A stretch of 64,000 bases of DNA from Microcebus murinus (lineage: Eukaryota; Chordata; Mammalia; Primates; Cheirogaleidae), in assembly GCF_040939455.1 (NCBI RefSeq), contig NC_134106.1, forward strand, positions 37,780,001 through 37,844,000, given 5' to 3'. A model generated the notes under the pieces. That model ran no database searches and was not told the origin of the DNA. It saw nothing but the letters and a program-made list of their open reading frames with translations. Shown piece by piece: positions 36,194-48,469 of the stretch. Position 1 is the stretch's first letter. Each line of letters begins with the position of its first letter. A program made the translations under genes and the position numbers.

Positions 36194-36780
36194 ATATTTC
36201 TCAACCTCTGGTCAAAGAGTGTTGAATTTTATTTGGAAAGGCAGTTATTTTACTGTGGACCACCTTCTTCCAGTTGAACCTTGATTTTCACTTTTGTTAG
36301 GGCAGGTCTATTTGATTTTTGCCATTTTAAAGTATGCCTCTTACTTCTAGAACATGGCTTTTCTGTGGCTCTATTGAATGCTGAAGATGTTCATCAAAAC
36401 CTCTTCACTTGGGCTATGAAGAATCTCTAATTCCTCCCCAGCTCTAGGCAATCTCTAAAATCTCTGTTCATTTGGTGGGCCCTACCCCACAGCTCTTTCC
36501 TTTAGACCTCCTGGGGTCTCAGTTTGTGCCTCCACATCTGAGGATTAAGCTAAGGATTCAAGAAAACCCTGACACAGATTTTTAATACTCCTTCTCTGTG
36601 ACTTTCTTGTCTTTAACATCATGCCCCTCCAAATCCCAACCTTGACCCTAGCAGCCCCAAACTCTGATAGCTATTTCCTCTACCCAGCATGACTTTCTCT
36701 CTCTTCTTGGGCTCTACTTTCTTGTATCATAGTTAGGAAAATGCCTCCAGGAAGGAATTCAGAGTAAATATAGAGTTCAT
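36194..36780 (-). mobile_element. LINE-1 remnant, antisense
   Basis: AAGAGTGTTGAATTTTATTT, GTTAGGGCAGGTCTATTTGA and CCTCCTGGGGTCTCAGTTTG follow a commonly seen reversed old L1 3' region. Confidence 0.65.
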
Positions 36781-37104
36781 TTTACATGTTTCCCTTTTCT
36801 TAAGGTTTGCAACCTTGCACTGTTAGGTATCCAGTGCCCCCAAAATATTGGTGGTTATATTTTTCAATATTTAGTGGTGTGTGTGTGTATGTGTGTGTGT
36901 GGCAAACAGGTTAGTCTCACTAATAGATGCTGACTACTTCATCATGACCTTAAACAGAAGAATTTAAAGATGAGGAAACTATCAGGAAAGTAGAATGAAG
37001 AGACACTGAGATGATAAATATAAGTATAACAATTAGAAAATTATAGAAATTATTCAAAAGATCCAGCACCCAATAACTGGAGGTTACAGAAAGAGAGTAT
37101 ATAT

Positions 37105-37600
37105 CAATAATTTATTGCTGCTTAACAAATTACCCCGAAACTTAGTGTCTTAAAACAATAATAAACATTTTTATCTCTCTCAGCTTCTGTGGCTATGAGT
37201 TCAAGACTTAGCCAAATGGTTGGCTCAGGGTTTCTCATGGGGTTCAGTTGCATGTTGGCCAGGGCTGAAGTTTTCTTAAGGTTGACTGTAGCTAGAGTAT
37301 CTTTCAAGGTGGCACATTCACGTGACTAGCAACTTTGTGTCCTTTGTTGGTGGAAGGTCTCAGTTGCTCCCCATTTGAGTCTCTTCATAAGGTGCCTTGA
37401 GTCTTTTCATGGCATGACAAATGGCTTTCCCCAGAGTGAGTGGTCCAAGAAAAAGATTGAAATATCTTTTATTATTAGCCTTGATGTCATCCATTGTCAC
37501 CTTCACAATATCCTCCTGGTCACATAGGTCATCCCTTTCAACATTGGAAGAGACTGCACCAATGCACGGATTGTAGGAAGCAAGAATCACTGGGAAGGGG
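37105..37600 (-). mobile_element. Ancient MLT1-like LTR, antisense (diverged)
   Basis: TTTATTGCTGCTTAACAAAT, ACTTAGTGTCTTAAAACAAT and CCCCAGAGTGAGTGGTCCAA follow the order of a known mammalian-wide LTR-like repeat in reverse. I am not certain of the family. A 92-codon open frame on the minus strand here is a by-product of the repeat. Confidence 0.6.
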
Positions 37601-40540
37601 CAAAAACAATCAAAGAAATAGTAGAAGAAAATTTCCAATATGAGAAGATCATGAAATTCCAGATTAAAGGGCTCTTCAAGTTTCTAGTACAGTAGACCGA
37701 GGCAGACCCTTCTCCAATGCTCAACATGGTGAAATTTCAGGACACTGAAAGTCTAAGAAAAAAATCTCACAAGATTCTAAAAAGGAAAAGAATGTCACAT
37801 ACAAATGTTTAAAATCAGAATGACTCCATAATTCTCAAAGTCAATGTGAGACAATGAAGATGTAATGAAGCAATGTTTTCAAAATTCTGAGAAAAAATTA
37901 TTTTAAACCTATTATTTAATACCCAGGAAAAATCATCAATCAAGTTTTAGTGTAGAATAAAGAAAGTTTTAGATATGAAAGTTAAGAGAAATTATCTCCC
38001 ACACACCCTTTCTCAGAAACCTTGGGAAAACAGAGGATCCAGGAAACAAAGGATTCAATACAAGGAAAAGGAGAAGGAAATCCCCAGAATGATGGAGAAA
38101 GGATTTCCCAAGACAACAGCCATGTGCCAAGATATTCTGGGGCAGGCTGTCTCCCTGGCATTCTCAGATCTCACCTTGTGAAGCAGTGGCCCACTGGGCC
38201 CAGGTGTCCCACCTGCCCTGGTTGGGCCTGGGCCCCTGCTATTCTGAAAGGCTATTTAGAAGGCGTTAACTTTCTTTCTCTAGTTGTCCTCACCACCAGG
38301 TAGGATGGACTCTGTCTACAAGGGCCTGTCTGCTCCAGGTTAACCCTTCTCCTGCCTTTGTTCAAGGACACAGCAGGGATGTTGTAGAAGAATGTGCCCC
38401 TTTGGCTTGAGACAGCACTTGGAAGAACAGAGACTAACTCCTCTTTTATGTACCACTTGGGTTGGTTCATTGAGAATGGACCCTGTGTAGGTTCACAGAG
38501 TAGAATAGTTGAAGAGCTTGAATAATGGTTAACCAGGATGAAGTCCCGTCCAAACACACATCACCTCACCACTTCTCTGATGCACTCCTCAAAGCCCAGA
38601 GTCACTTTTCTTTCTCTGTCCATTTGTCTTTCTTGGTGTCTGTTCTTCTTTTGGTGGCCCTTAGGGGTATCCATATGCATCTGTACTAGTTTTTCTTCCT
38701 CCTTCCTGTTTTTCCTGTCTCTCTCCATCAGTCTCTCTCCCCCTAGTTCTCCTCAAGCCCTTCTTACTCCCCTTTTCCTCATGTCTTGTCCCTGCTTTGC
38801 TGGCCTCCTTGACCTGTGCATTTAGGATTCATTGTTCCTATTCAAGAGATTCTCAAATCACTACTTCTGTTAAAAAGTAGGCAAGTTGGACTCTGTATGC
38901 CAAGAAAAAACCAAAATCAGCTTAATTTAACTTTTTTTTCTGGACACAGGCTTGTGGATGGAGCAAAAATAGGTCTTCCTACTTTTGGAGCACACATCAT
39001 CGCATCCAAGACACAAGCCAGCCCAGTTGGCAGACACAGCTGCAGGGGCCAGTGCCAGGTCCCCAAGTGCCCTGTCAGGCCTCCCAGCCAAGGCCATGGA
39101 TCAATCTGAGGCCAGACGGGGCCCCAGGGGCACAGCCTAGGCTCCTACTGTGGCTGGTGCTAGTCAGCCACAGGGAGATACAGGAGGGCTTTGGCTGGCG
39201 CCTGGCCCCATCTCAGCTTGTTACCTATGCCTGGTGGAACCTCCCTGCCCGGTGCCAAGCTGATAGGTTAGCACCCAGCCCAGCATCATTAAATTTATTG
39301 GACTAACATTTGAATTGGGATTAGAGTTAGATAATGTTTTTACTTCATAATAACCCACTAGAAGAGTCTTTATACTAAATTGAGGTTGATGGAGGTTAAG
39401 TTATCCAGTTCATCAGGTGTGGGGCTGGTACTTAGGAATCCATCAGCCAAATGTTCCCAAACCAGGTTCCAGGGCCTGCATGGGCTACTTCCCCAGGCCC
39501 ATCCTCCTGGGGTAGACAGAACCATGTGTCTTCATCCTCTATAATCTCCAGGGCAGCCGTAGGACAAAAGTTGGCTGGGGTGAGGTTGGAGCTTGGACAC
39601 GTAGGCTGGAGTATCCCTTCATGTAAGTGTGAGGTCCTCTGCAGAGGGCAAGAATACAAGGGGAGTGGGATGGAAGCTGAGGCCAGGGGGCCTCTTCTTC
39701 CTGAACAACACATTTGGGCATGGAACTCCCAGGAACCTGAAAGTTCTGAATTTGAATGTGGCCTTCCAGGTCACTGTGAATGTATATTTGCAAAGTTAGG
39801 AGGATAGAATATATTTTACTTAATAATTTATTAACTCAATAACCTTGAAATATTGAGAAATGTTAATTGGACTATATAGCTAGACTTAGGGGTTCTGGGC
39901 CCCACAAATATTAGAAGTGGGCTTGTTGAGCACCTTTTCACATATTTATTGGCCATTTGGATGTCCTTTTACATGAAGTTCATGTTCAAGTCACTTGCCC
40001 ATTTTTTAATTGGGTCATCTCTACCACTGTTGGATGTCTTTGTTCCTCAACCCTTTGAAGCCTCCTTACTTAGACCCAAGAGGAGAGGCAGAGTTCCAGC
40101 CAGAGTCATTCAGCTGTGACTTCATCTTGACCCACCTGAGAGGATGGTCAGTCTTTGTGGTTGAAAGCCAGCTCCTGCCTTGCTCCAGGGTAGTACTTGG
40201 CTTTTCTATGGCCTGGATGGCTGGAAGGCCACCACTGCAGTCCCATGAGGACACTGTCAGGGCTCTCAAGTCTGGGCAGAGCTCCTTCTTCCTCATCCCT
40301 GCCATTTCTCTATATCCTGGAGCTATGTTTAGGGAACAGTCCATAGAAAACCAGAAGCCCTGGACAAAGATAGGAGGGAGGGAATGACTCCTTCATGGAG
40401 AAGATAAGGGGGTCTGTGGGTCAATCCTAGGCACAAACTGGGATGGGTGGAGTTGTTTCTTTCCCCCTCTAACCTCATCGGGCTCCTCTTATCAAGAGCC
40501 CATCCATCTCTCCTCTTCCTGATAACCCCTAGCTGTCTTA
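37601..40540 (+). other. Intergenic sequence, partly old repeat
   Basis: The stretch 37680-38160 has the look of an old retroposon 3' region (GGATCCAGGAAACAAAGGAT, then AGGAAATCCCCAGAATGATG), but I cannot name it with confidence. The rest is unassigned and has no gene. Confidence 0.45.
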
Positions 40541-40548
40541 GGGTGCCC

Positions 40549-40741
40549 TGGTTATGCATTGAATTATGCCCCCAAAAGATCTGTTGAAGTCTTAATTCCC
40601 AGTAGTTGTGAATATGACCTTATCTGAAAAGAGGGTCTTTGAAGATGCAATTAAGATGAGGACATTAGGGTTGCCCTAATCCAACATGACTGGTGCACTT
40701 AGAAGGAGACATTTTGATACAGACACAAGGAGAATGCTATG
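40549..40741 (+). mobile_element. MLT1-type MaLR LTR, 5' part
   Basis: It begins TGGTTATGCATTGAATTATG and runs through the MLT1 landmarks GACCTTATCTGAAAAGAGGG and CTAATCCAACATGACTGGTG. It is interrupted by an MST-type LTR and resumes at 41148. Confidence 0.88.
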
Positions 40742-41147
40742 TGCTGTGGTTTAAATGTTTTGTGTCCTCCAAAAATTCATGTTGAAACTGAATCCCCAAA
40801 GAAGCAGTGTTGGGAGGTGAGGCCTTTGAGAGATGTTTCAGTAATGACGGCTCCATCCTCATGAATGGGATGAGGAGCCCTTGTAAAAAGGCTTGACAGA
40901 GGGAATTCACCCCTTTTGCCCCTCTGCCACCTGCCACATGAGGACAATGCTCCTTCCCTTTGGAGGAAGCAGCAACGTTCAAAGTGCCATCTTAGAAGCA
41001 GAGACCTGATACTTTCTAGGCAAAAAAAAATTTGCCTGCCCCTTGATCTTGGCCTTTCCAGCATCCAGAACTGTAAGAAAACAAATTTCAGTTTTCTATA
41101 AATTATCCTGTCTCTCGTATTCTGTTATGACAACACAGACTAAGACA
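40742..41147 (+). mobile_element. MST-type MaLR LTR nested in MLT1
   Basis: The 406-bp LTR starts TGCTGTGGTTTAAATGTTTT and ends ACAACACAGACTAAGACA. The internal landmarks TCCTCATGAATGGGATGAG and GGCCTTTCCAGCATCCAGAA fit the MST/THE1 group. The 5-bp target duplication CTATG/CCATG (40737-40741, 41148-41152) has one mismatch. Confidence 0.9.
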
Positions 41148-41331
41148 CCATGTGATCACAGATATTGGTGTGTTGCAGCAAAAGCCAAGTTCCTACAGGG
41201 ACTATGTGTGGCCTGCTGACATCTCAATTTCAGACTTCCAGCTTCCAGAACCATGAGACAATACATTTCTGCTGTGATTGAAGTCACTCACTTTGTGGTA
41301 CTCTGTTATGGCCACCTTAGGAAATGAATAC
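41148..41331 (+). mobile_element. MLT1-type MaLR LTR, 3' part
   Basis: This continues the LTR interrupted at 40741. The landmark TTCAGACTTCCAGCTTCCAG and the terminal GTTATGGCCACCTTAGGAAA are typical of MLT1 3' ends. Confidence 0.88.
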
Positions 41332-42018
41332 GGCCTCCTTCCTTCCCACTCTGTCTTCTGAGAAGGCCAAGCAAAGAGAATGGGTGCAGACCTCTTGCTT
41401 CTCCCACCTGTCTTTGCTGTAGCTCCAGACCTCCCACACACCTTCCATTACCTGCTGATGTGAAGGAGGCCTGGGCTGCGCAACCTGGACTCTCTCTCTC
41501 CTTCCTTCCACCCTGACCCACTCCCTGGGCTAGCTCCCTGCTTATGTCACGCACAATCATGTCTTATAAGGTTATCCAACTCTACCAGTTCCCATTCCCC
41601 AAACCTGTTCCTCCTCATGGTCTCTGCACTTGGGAAGCTCTGACTGTTTTTCATCCACCTGTCACCAAGTCTGGTCTATGCCATCTCCTTCAGTCTGTCC
41701 CTCCACAGCCCCTGCCCCATATCCCTTTCAAATGCCCTTGGAGCCAGGGAATGCCTCCCAACCACTTTCCATTCTGCCACCAAAGGGACTTCCCAAACAC
41801 CTCCAAAACCTCCCCAGTGCCCCACTGTCCTTGAACTAGAACTCCAGGCCTCACCTTGCCCTCCCAGGCTTGTTCATTATGATGCTAAGATCCCTTCATG
41901 TAAGATCAGGTTGCTTCCTGAAGTGGGTTGGGAGGACAGGTGAGGCTGCACAGGGGATCAACCTGTGGCTAGACCTTCTGGCAAAAACTGGGACAAGCCA
42001 CAAGAAAGGTCAAGGTGG

Positions 42019-42076
42019 ACAGCAGGGTGAGAGCTCGTGGAGACTGGAGGAGACAGCAGGGTCAGAGCTCGTGGAG
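42019..42076 (+). repeat. 24-bp direct duplication, 34-bp period
   Basis: A 24-bp unit starting ACAGCAGGGT at 42019-42042 recurs at 42053-42076 with a single mismatch (GTGAGAG versus GTCAGAG). Confidence 0.95.
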
Positions 42077-42469
42077 TACAGATAGGGGCTCAGAGGCGGG
42101 GCCACCTGCTCCTCAGCTCTGTGCTCTGGCCCCACAGGACACTCGCCCCTCTGCTTCTCTCTTTGCATTTTCCCTTCTGCTCTCACTACCAGCCCACTGT
42201 CTTTCTTTTTCTATCTCACTACTTCAAAATCCCCTGGGGAAAGGATCTATTGATCCAATGGGTCCCAATATTCCATGTTCTCGCCAGGCCCCGACTGGAC
42301 TTGGAGCAGGTGCCCAGGCTGATCCAATTGGCTAAAATAAGAGCAGGGAGGTGGGTCACACAGTTTCTGAAGCTGGTCTTCTCATCCTGCGGTGGACTGG
42401 CCGGCGTTCTAAGAGCCAGCCCCGAGGCACCACCTCCAGGGGACCAGCTGCTGAGATCACATGGCACCC

Positions 42470-42840
42470 TTCCAGCCCTCTTCATCTTGCCCATGCTCTT
42501 CCCCCAACCAGGGACACTCAGCTTTCAAGCTCAGATAAATGCTACCCCTCCTGCCCTCCTAGGAAGCCTCCCCGAAACCCCTCTAGCTAGAATGAACCCC
42601 TCATTCTAGGTCTTTACTGCTAGTCGACCACAACTTTTTGTTAGCACTGATTTCCTTCTTTCTTTTATTGTGAGTTGTTGCCAGCCTGTCCCCTTCATTG
42701 GGCTGTAAACACTGGAGACAGAGACTATTTTCTCCATCTTTGCATACAGTCCCAGTGCCTAACACAGAGCACTGCATATAATATAATAAGCTTTCTGGGC
42801 AATATTTTGTTGGACAAATAAGTGAATAAATGATCTGGAT
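42470..42840 (+). mobile_element. LINE-2 3' end, sense
   Basis: TAGGAAGCCTCCCCGAAACC, GGGCTGTAAACACTGGAGAC and CAGTGCCTAACACAGAGCAC are the LINE-2 ORF2 end and 3'UTR. Sequence from about 41460 may be an earlier part of the same element. Confidence 0.75.
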
Positions 42841-43353
42841 AATTCCACATAATAGATGGTCCCAAAGTTCATTCTCTTTTTTCTTAGATGCATCTTACAA
42901 TTATTTTAAACACTAATACCCTGAGGGCTCTAAGACCACCCCCTTCCCCCCCTCACCCTGCACCAGCTCCTCCTCAGTCAGAACTAGGGTCCTGCTTTCT
43001 GTCCCTGTGGGCCGTGCAGGAGCCTGAGTGTCAGGGCTGTGCGTGGAGGTCCTGCCAGGGCAGCCTTGGATGTGGTTGGACGGCTGTGGTGGCCTGGGTG
43101 GGGTGGGAGGTGTGGACAGCTCCCCCGTGCTCTCCCTCACGTCCCCGAAGTTTCCCCATGCTCTGACTCAGCTCCAGCATCTCGCTTTGTGGATGAATGC
43201 CCCGCTCCTAGACAGAGAGCTGATTCAGCCCAGCAGGGCTTCTGGAGGGCTCCCAGGAGGGGGAGGCCAGGAACATGGCCCACAGACAGTGAAGTTGGGG
43301 CGATGGCCAGTTCACTCTAGCTGCAGCCCGGGGCATGTTCCTCTCTGTCCCCT

Positions 43354-43365
43354 CCCCCCCCCCCC
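43354..43365 (+). repeat. C homopolymer (12)
   Basis: Twelve consecutive C in a C/T-rich stretch; length is likely polymorphic. Confidence 0.9.
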
Positions 43366-43694
43366 ACATACTGCCAGTGCCTCCACGGTGCCCAGCCCTG
43401 TGGGCAAACGGGAGACTGTAATATCCCTGGGAGCTCAGCTGCTAGTGTCTCACAGCTCCTCTGCCCTGCCTCTCTCTCCTTCCATCTAGGTGTAGGTGTG
43501 TACATGAGTGTTTGTGCTTGTGTGTGCAAGAGCATACACCCTGACAGCAGGTGCAGATGAAGCCTCCATCGGGGTCCCTGCACCTCCCCAGGACTGCCAC
43601 AAACAGAGCCGCAGAGGGACTCCAGCCCCCATTGAGCTCAAAGAGCCACCAAAGGCAGGCTTCAACTTCTTTTTCCCATATAACTGGCATAATG

Positions 43695-43835
43695 ATGTCA
43701 CAACTTGATATCAGTTGATAAATTAACACACACTCAAATATACATATCCATTTGATAATTTTTGACAATTTGGGTGCAGCTACCATCCAAGTTATAGAAT
43801 AGTTCCATCTCCCCAGAAAGTTCTCTCATTCCCAA
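43695..43835 (-). mobile_element. LINE-1 fragment, antisense
   Basis: ACCATCCAAGTTATAGAATA and CCCCAGAAAGTTCTCTCATT match the same reversed L1 segment family as at 7207. Confidence 0.65.
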
Positions 43836-44399
43836 AGAGAGAGGAACACCATGGTGCAGGGAAGGGCTCTGACGGCCTAAGGGAGCTCACGGCCAAGGGC
43901 CTGGCTTGCTGACCGCTGGCCTAGGCTTCTCGTGGGCACCTACTGGGACAAAGCATGAGGCAGAAGGACAAACAACCCCCCCAACTCCAATCCGAAGGGC
44001 CCCCACTATGCTGTGCATGGGTTGGCCTGGGGGCCTCTGTCTGCACGCAGGTCCGTGCCATCTGGGGCGAGAGGAGGTCTCTCCGTGATCACAGGGAGGC
44101 TCTGTTCGACCGCACAGCTCTCTGGGCATCTCTGTGTGTCTGCTGTGTGCATGCGTGTCCCACTGCATGGGCTTGTGTGCGTCTGCACCTGTGCATGTGT
44201 CCATGTCTCAGAGCAACCCTTTTGCGGTGCAGGATTTATTGCGCCTGCTAAATGGAAACGCAGCGCCTTAGTCTCTGAGCATCTGGAGGCATGATGACTG
44301 CATTGTGGAGTGTCCACAAGGGCTTCAAAATGTTCCTCAGCACACATGTCTTAGCCTGGCACTCGGGTCCTCTGCAGCCGGGCACACAGGGTGTTCCCA

Positions 44400-44525
44400 A
44401 CACAATCGTCCACTCTCACTGGTCACAGACAGGAGAGACTGCCACTTCCTGGCTGTGTGACTTTGGGCTTGTCACTTTCCCTCTGTGCCTCTCAAATGTA
44501 AAATGATCTGTGAAAAGTGTCAAGC
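44400..44525 (+). mobile_element. MIR fragment, sense
   Basis: TGCCACTTCCTGGCTGTGTG and GTGCCTCTCAAATGTAAAAT are MIR core sequence. Confidence 0.7.
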
Positions 44526-44589
44526 GTGACTTGCTCACAAGGGATGTTTCATGTAGCTTCCTGGCCTTTGGTACAGAGTTTCTGCTTTA

Positions 44590-44735
44590 CGATATGGAAA
44601 GTTATGGAGCTAGTACTGGCGGTGTGGGACAACATTATGAATGTACTGAATACCATTTAACTGTCCACTTAAAATGGATAATATGGTAAATTTTATGTTA
44701 TGCATATTTTAGCAAAAAATTGGGGAAAAAAGGAC
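44590..44735 (+). mobile_element. LINE-1 3' end, sense
   Basis: CCACTTAAAATGGATAATAT followed by GGTAAATTTTATGTTATGCA is the terminal L1 3'UTR. Confidence 0.85.
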
Positions 44736-44909
44736 TTATGTCTATGATTTGGCCTTGTGTTGTGTATCATGAGGGAAGCAGGGGATGGCCTTGGTAATCT
44801 TCAAGCCTCTCTGGAGAGACAAGGTTGGTCTTGGTTACCAGACTGGCTCTGGGGAGACAAGATTGTGCCCTGGCACAGTCTAGGCAGTGTGGACGAACTG
44901 CAAGATTTT

Positions 44910-45175
44910 CTCCTATGTTTTCTTCCAGAACTTTTATCATTTCAGAATTTACATTGAGGTCTATGATCCATTTTGAGTTAAATTTTATATATGGTTCAAA
45001 GTATGGCTCAAAATTCTTTTGTTTTTTGCATACATATATCCAGTTTTTCCAGGATCATTTGTTGAAAAGGCTATCCTTTCTTCACCTTTGTCGAAAATCA
45101 CTCAGCCATATATCTGTGGATCTATTTCTGGACTCTCTATAATTTTCCATCGATTTATCTATTTTTAAATCAAAC
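44910..45175 (-). mobile_element. LINE-1 ORF2 fragment, antisense
   Basis: GATCCATTTTGAGTTAAATT, CAGGATCATTTGTTGAAAAG and CACCTTTGTCGAAAATCACT are reversed L1 ORF2 landmarks. Confidence 0.85.
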
Positions 45176-45189
45176 ACACTATATTACTT

Positions 45190-46085
45190 ACTACAGTTTT
45201 ATAGTGTTCTTAAAAATTAAGATATTCACATATCATATATAATTCACATATCATATATTTATGTTTTAAGTGTACAATCCTGTGGGGCTTATATATTGAC
45301 AAAGTTGTACAGTCATCACCACTATCTAATTCCAGAACATTTTTATCACTCCAAAAAAAAAAAAAACCCTGGAACCATTAGCAATCACTTCCCCCCCTTG
45401 CCTCCCCTCAGCCCTTGGCAGCCATTAATCTACTCTGTCTCTATGAATTACACCCAGTGGTGTGGTCACTCCTCACAGCTAACTGTCCCTTCCTTGCTAC
45501 CAATTAGGTCGTAATACTAATCCTAAATCCTGTACCCTTCGTTCCCTTGTACTCCTTTTTAATAGTCTTATTGTATCTTCCTAAAATATTTTTAAAATTT
45601 TACCTATCTGTAACTTTGCAAAAATTTGCTACATGTAATTGGGGAGGGCACTTACTTTTTTCACGTCATGTTACACTGCTGAGGTTTATTCATATTGTCT
45701 ACAGTTTACTTATGTTAACCCTTATATGAGACTATGCCACAGTATAATCTTGCACTCTCTGTAGCTGGACATTTGGACTGTTCCCAGGTTTTTGCTATTG
45801 TGAAGGGTACTGCTATGAATACTCTTGCACATGTTTCCTGAGTACATGTGAGTGAGTGAAAACCTGGGACATAGATTATGTTCATTTTCAACTTTAGAAA
45901 ATCACACAAAACTGTTTTTTAGAAATAGCTACCCATTTATACTCCCACCAACTATGTACAAGACACCCTATGGGTGTGGATCCACATACTCTAAAAATTT
46001 GGTATTGCCAGACTTGTAAAAACTTTACCAATTGAATAGGTGTAAAACAGTGTTTCATTATGATCTGATTTGTTTTCTTGATAAC
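45190..46085 (-). mobile_element. LINE-1 3' region, antisense
   Basis: CAGTCATCACCACTATCTAA, GGCAGCCATTAATCTACTCT and GGACATTTGGACTGTTCCCA are typical of a reversed L1 3' end. A local duplication of ATTCACATATCATATA occurs at 45224-45239 and 45242-45257. Confidence 0.8.
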
Positions 46086-46689
46086 CAATAGCCTATGCCA
46101 AGTTTATCTGCTACTTCTTCCCAGCTCACTCCCAAGGAGAGGTGCTAGCCTGAATGCTCTCGCTGAGGACTGCTGATTTGGTCCCATACAGAGGTAAGAG
46201 AAGAGTTGAGCATTAATGGATCACAAGCATCATGTGTTCTCCATCCAGCTGATGGGTAAGTTAACTTAGTAAATTGAGCCAGATCTTACTCTACAAACCT
46301 GGTCATACGATTCCCCTCTACCCTTGATTTCTGCCATGCAACCCCAGCCACGAGTTGGTGAGCTCACAAACTTTGGATCAGGGCTAGGGAGAAATAAGAA
46401 GTCTTATTCAGCTTAGAGTGCAAGCCCCATGCTCCAACTCACCTTTTGCCCAAGACTTGCACTGATGCCGCTATTAAGTGCAATTTTGATTCCTATTTCA
46501 TTCCTGTTCCTTTCAGTGGGAACTTTGTAGAGCTGAGAGGAAGAGAGTAGAAATGATCAGCAGAACAGGAGTCTTTCCAGAATGTCTCACTCTCTGCCAC
46601 CAAATGCCAACCACACCTCTTCCTCTGCGATGGGAAAGGCTTTCCAGCCCCTCTGTGAAGTGGCCCCTACCCTGTGTTCCAGTGTTCCT

Positions 46690-46770
46690 GCCATTTCATG
46701 TCAGCCTGTGGTGTTCCTGAAATGCTGGTCCTTCTTATGTGTCTCCAGCATTTAGCATGGTCCCTGGCAC
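46690..46770 (+). mobile_element. LINE-2 tail fragment, sense
   Basis: CCAGCATTTAGCATGGTCCC followed by TGGCACTTGGCATATATATA is a short LINE-2 tail. Confidence 0.5.
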
Positions 46771-46779
46771 TTGGCATAT

Positions 46780-46925
46780 ATATATATGTGGAACTGACAA
46801 GTTGGATGGGTATTGACACCCCCATTTCCTGGATGCAACTCAGAGAAGCCAAGTGATTTCCCCAATGTCACACAGCTAGTAAGAGCTGGATCTGGACGCG
46901 ACATCAGGCTGGCCTGATTCCCAGT
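46780..46925 (-). mobile_element. MIR fragment, antisense
   Basis: CAATGTCACACAGCTAGTAA followed by GAGCTGGATCTGGACGCGAC is a reversed MIR core. Confidence 0.75.
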
Positions 46926-47929
46926 CCCTGCTCCTGTCCGCGGGCAAGGCAGAGAGCTGCTTTCCCTGGCACGGCCCCATTCGTATCCGGAGAGGGAAAC
47001 TTCGGCTCACGGGGATTACCTGCTCCAGCACTGACAGCGTGTTCATCTCGTCCACTTATCTGCCGTCTATCTTCCTTCTAGCGGAGGTACTGTGGGCATA
47101 CTTCTTATTAAATTAAGCATGAGATGAAATCATTTATTTAAAGCCTTTTACCTGCCCATTTCCCCAGGGCAGTTCTTTATTAAGTGATTTCTCACATTTT
47201 CCAGGTGACTCAGTCAGTGTGATGGGTGCAGAGCCGGGGGAAGAGAGGGAGGACAGAGACAGAGACAGAGAGAGCCAATAAAGGCTGCCGGGGTAGCTGG
47301 CGGTGAGAGGTCAGCGTTTATGGCATGGGGCAGAGCGGGTGTTTGATGCTTCCGGGGACAGTCCTCTGCCCCCAGAGAGCCTCAGGAGCTACCCAAAATG
47401 CCCTCAGCAACAATTATGCCCTCTGAGCCCCTCGCTTGTAAGTGCTGATTTCTCCCAGGAGGAAAAGCAGTTTCTCTGTGTCTCAGGGCAGGTCCTGTGT
47501 TCCCGGTGGCCTGGGAAGCAAGATGGAAAGGCCTGGAAAGGAGAGGGAGGTAACAGCAGAGGCCAGACTTCGTCCAGTGTTGAGGGGGCTAGGCCCCCGC
47601 GAGGGAGAAAACCTCCCTCCGGCAGGGCTCAGCGCCTGAGAGAGTGACAGGGCAAATAACTGGAACATGGCCACGCTGCTCTCATGGCCGTTGCTGTCAG
47701 GACTTTGAGAAATCCAGGAGAATTTGTGAAAAGAAGAGGCAACTGGGCTGGGTGTCACTCTGCTCTCAGGGCTCAAATGTCCTGTTTGTCAAATCGGGTC
47801 AAAGCTGTATGTGTGGATCACATACAGGACACCTGAACCTCAGGGTAGACAAGGCATTTTGTGATATGCCTCAGGGCAGGCTGGTCACCCAGACAACCTG
47901 AGAAAATCAAGGCCAGGACACCTGGGCCC

Positions 47930-48085
47930 TAATACCAGCTTTCCTGTTTGACATTGGTCAAGTCTCTAACCTTTCTGGGCTTCCACTGTAAAATGAGGAA
48001 ATTAATACTTACCCTTCCTACACCATGGGGGTTGAGAGATCTAAATGTAACCCAACTGTGAAGAAGCTTAGAAGAATATAAAGTT
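47930..48085 (+). mobile_element. MIR SINE, sense
   Basis: GACATTGGTCAAGTCTCTAA and CTGTAAAATGAGGAAATTAA are MIR landmarks. Confidence 0.75.
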
Positions 48086-48469
48086 CTCTTACAGAGAAAG
48101 GTGTTATGATCATCTGTGAAGAGGAGCTGCAATATTTCAGAATAATAGATGCTCAGTTTTATAAACAAAGAGGTATCTTTCTCAGATTTATTTTAAAAGG
48201 GTATCATTTGCTTTAAAGAAAGGGATCATCCCAGAATGGCCATACAAAGTGTGGGTCAGAAACACTTCCCTCTATCTGGATGCCTGAGTGGCTGTAGTGC
48301 CCATGCCCCAGGAAGTTCCCATCCAGGGGGTCATCAGGCTTGGTGCCACATGACACCCTCAATCTGGCCCAGCCAAAAACACAAGGCACAGGTGTGGGCA
48401 ACCCTCAGCTGGCAAGGTAGCAGGTATGAGCTCTCTGTGCCCTAGGGCTGTGCTCAGCAGGATGCTGGT

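Larger units (their letters stand above)
42841..44399 (+). other. Intergenic GC-rich sequence
   Basis: Unique-looking and GC-rich around 42.95-43.45 and 43.85-44.3 kb, including the 12-C run. No gene is recognised; overlapping open frames in several phases reflect base composition. Confidence 0.5.

Noticed and set aside
37360..37638. 92-codon minus-strand frame that looks protein-like
   Set aside because: It falls within an antisense ancient LTR-like repeat, which explains the open frame.
42037..42609. 190-codon open frame on the plus strand
   Set aside because: It spans the 24-bp duplication and runs into a LINE-2 3' end, and shows no coherent protein domain.
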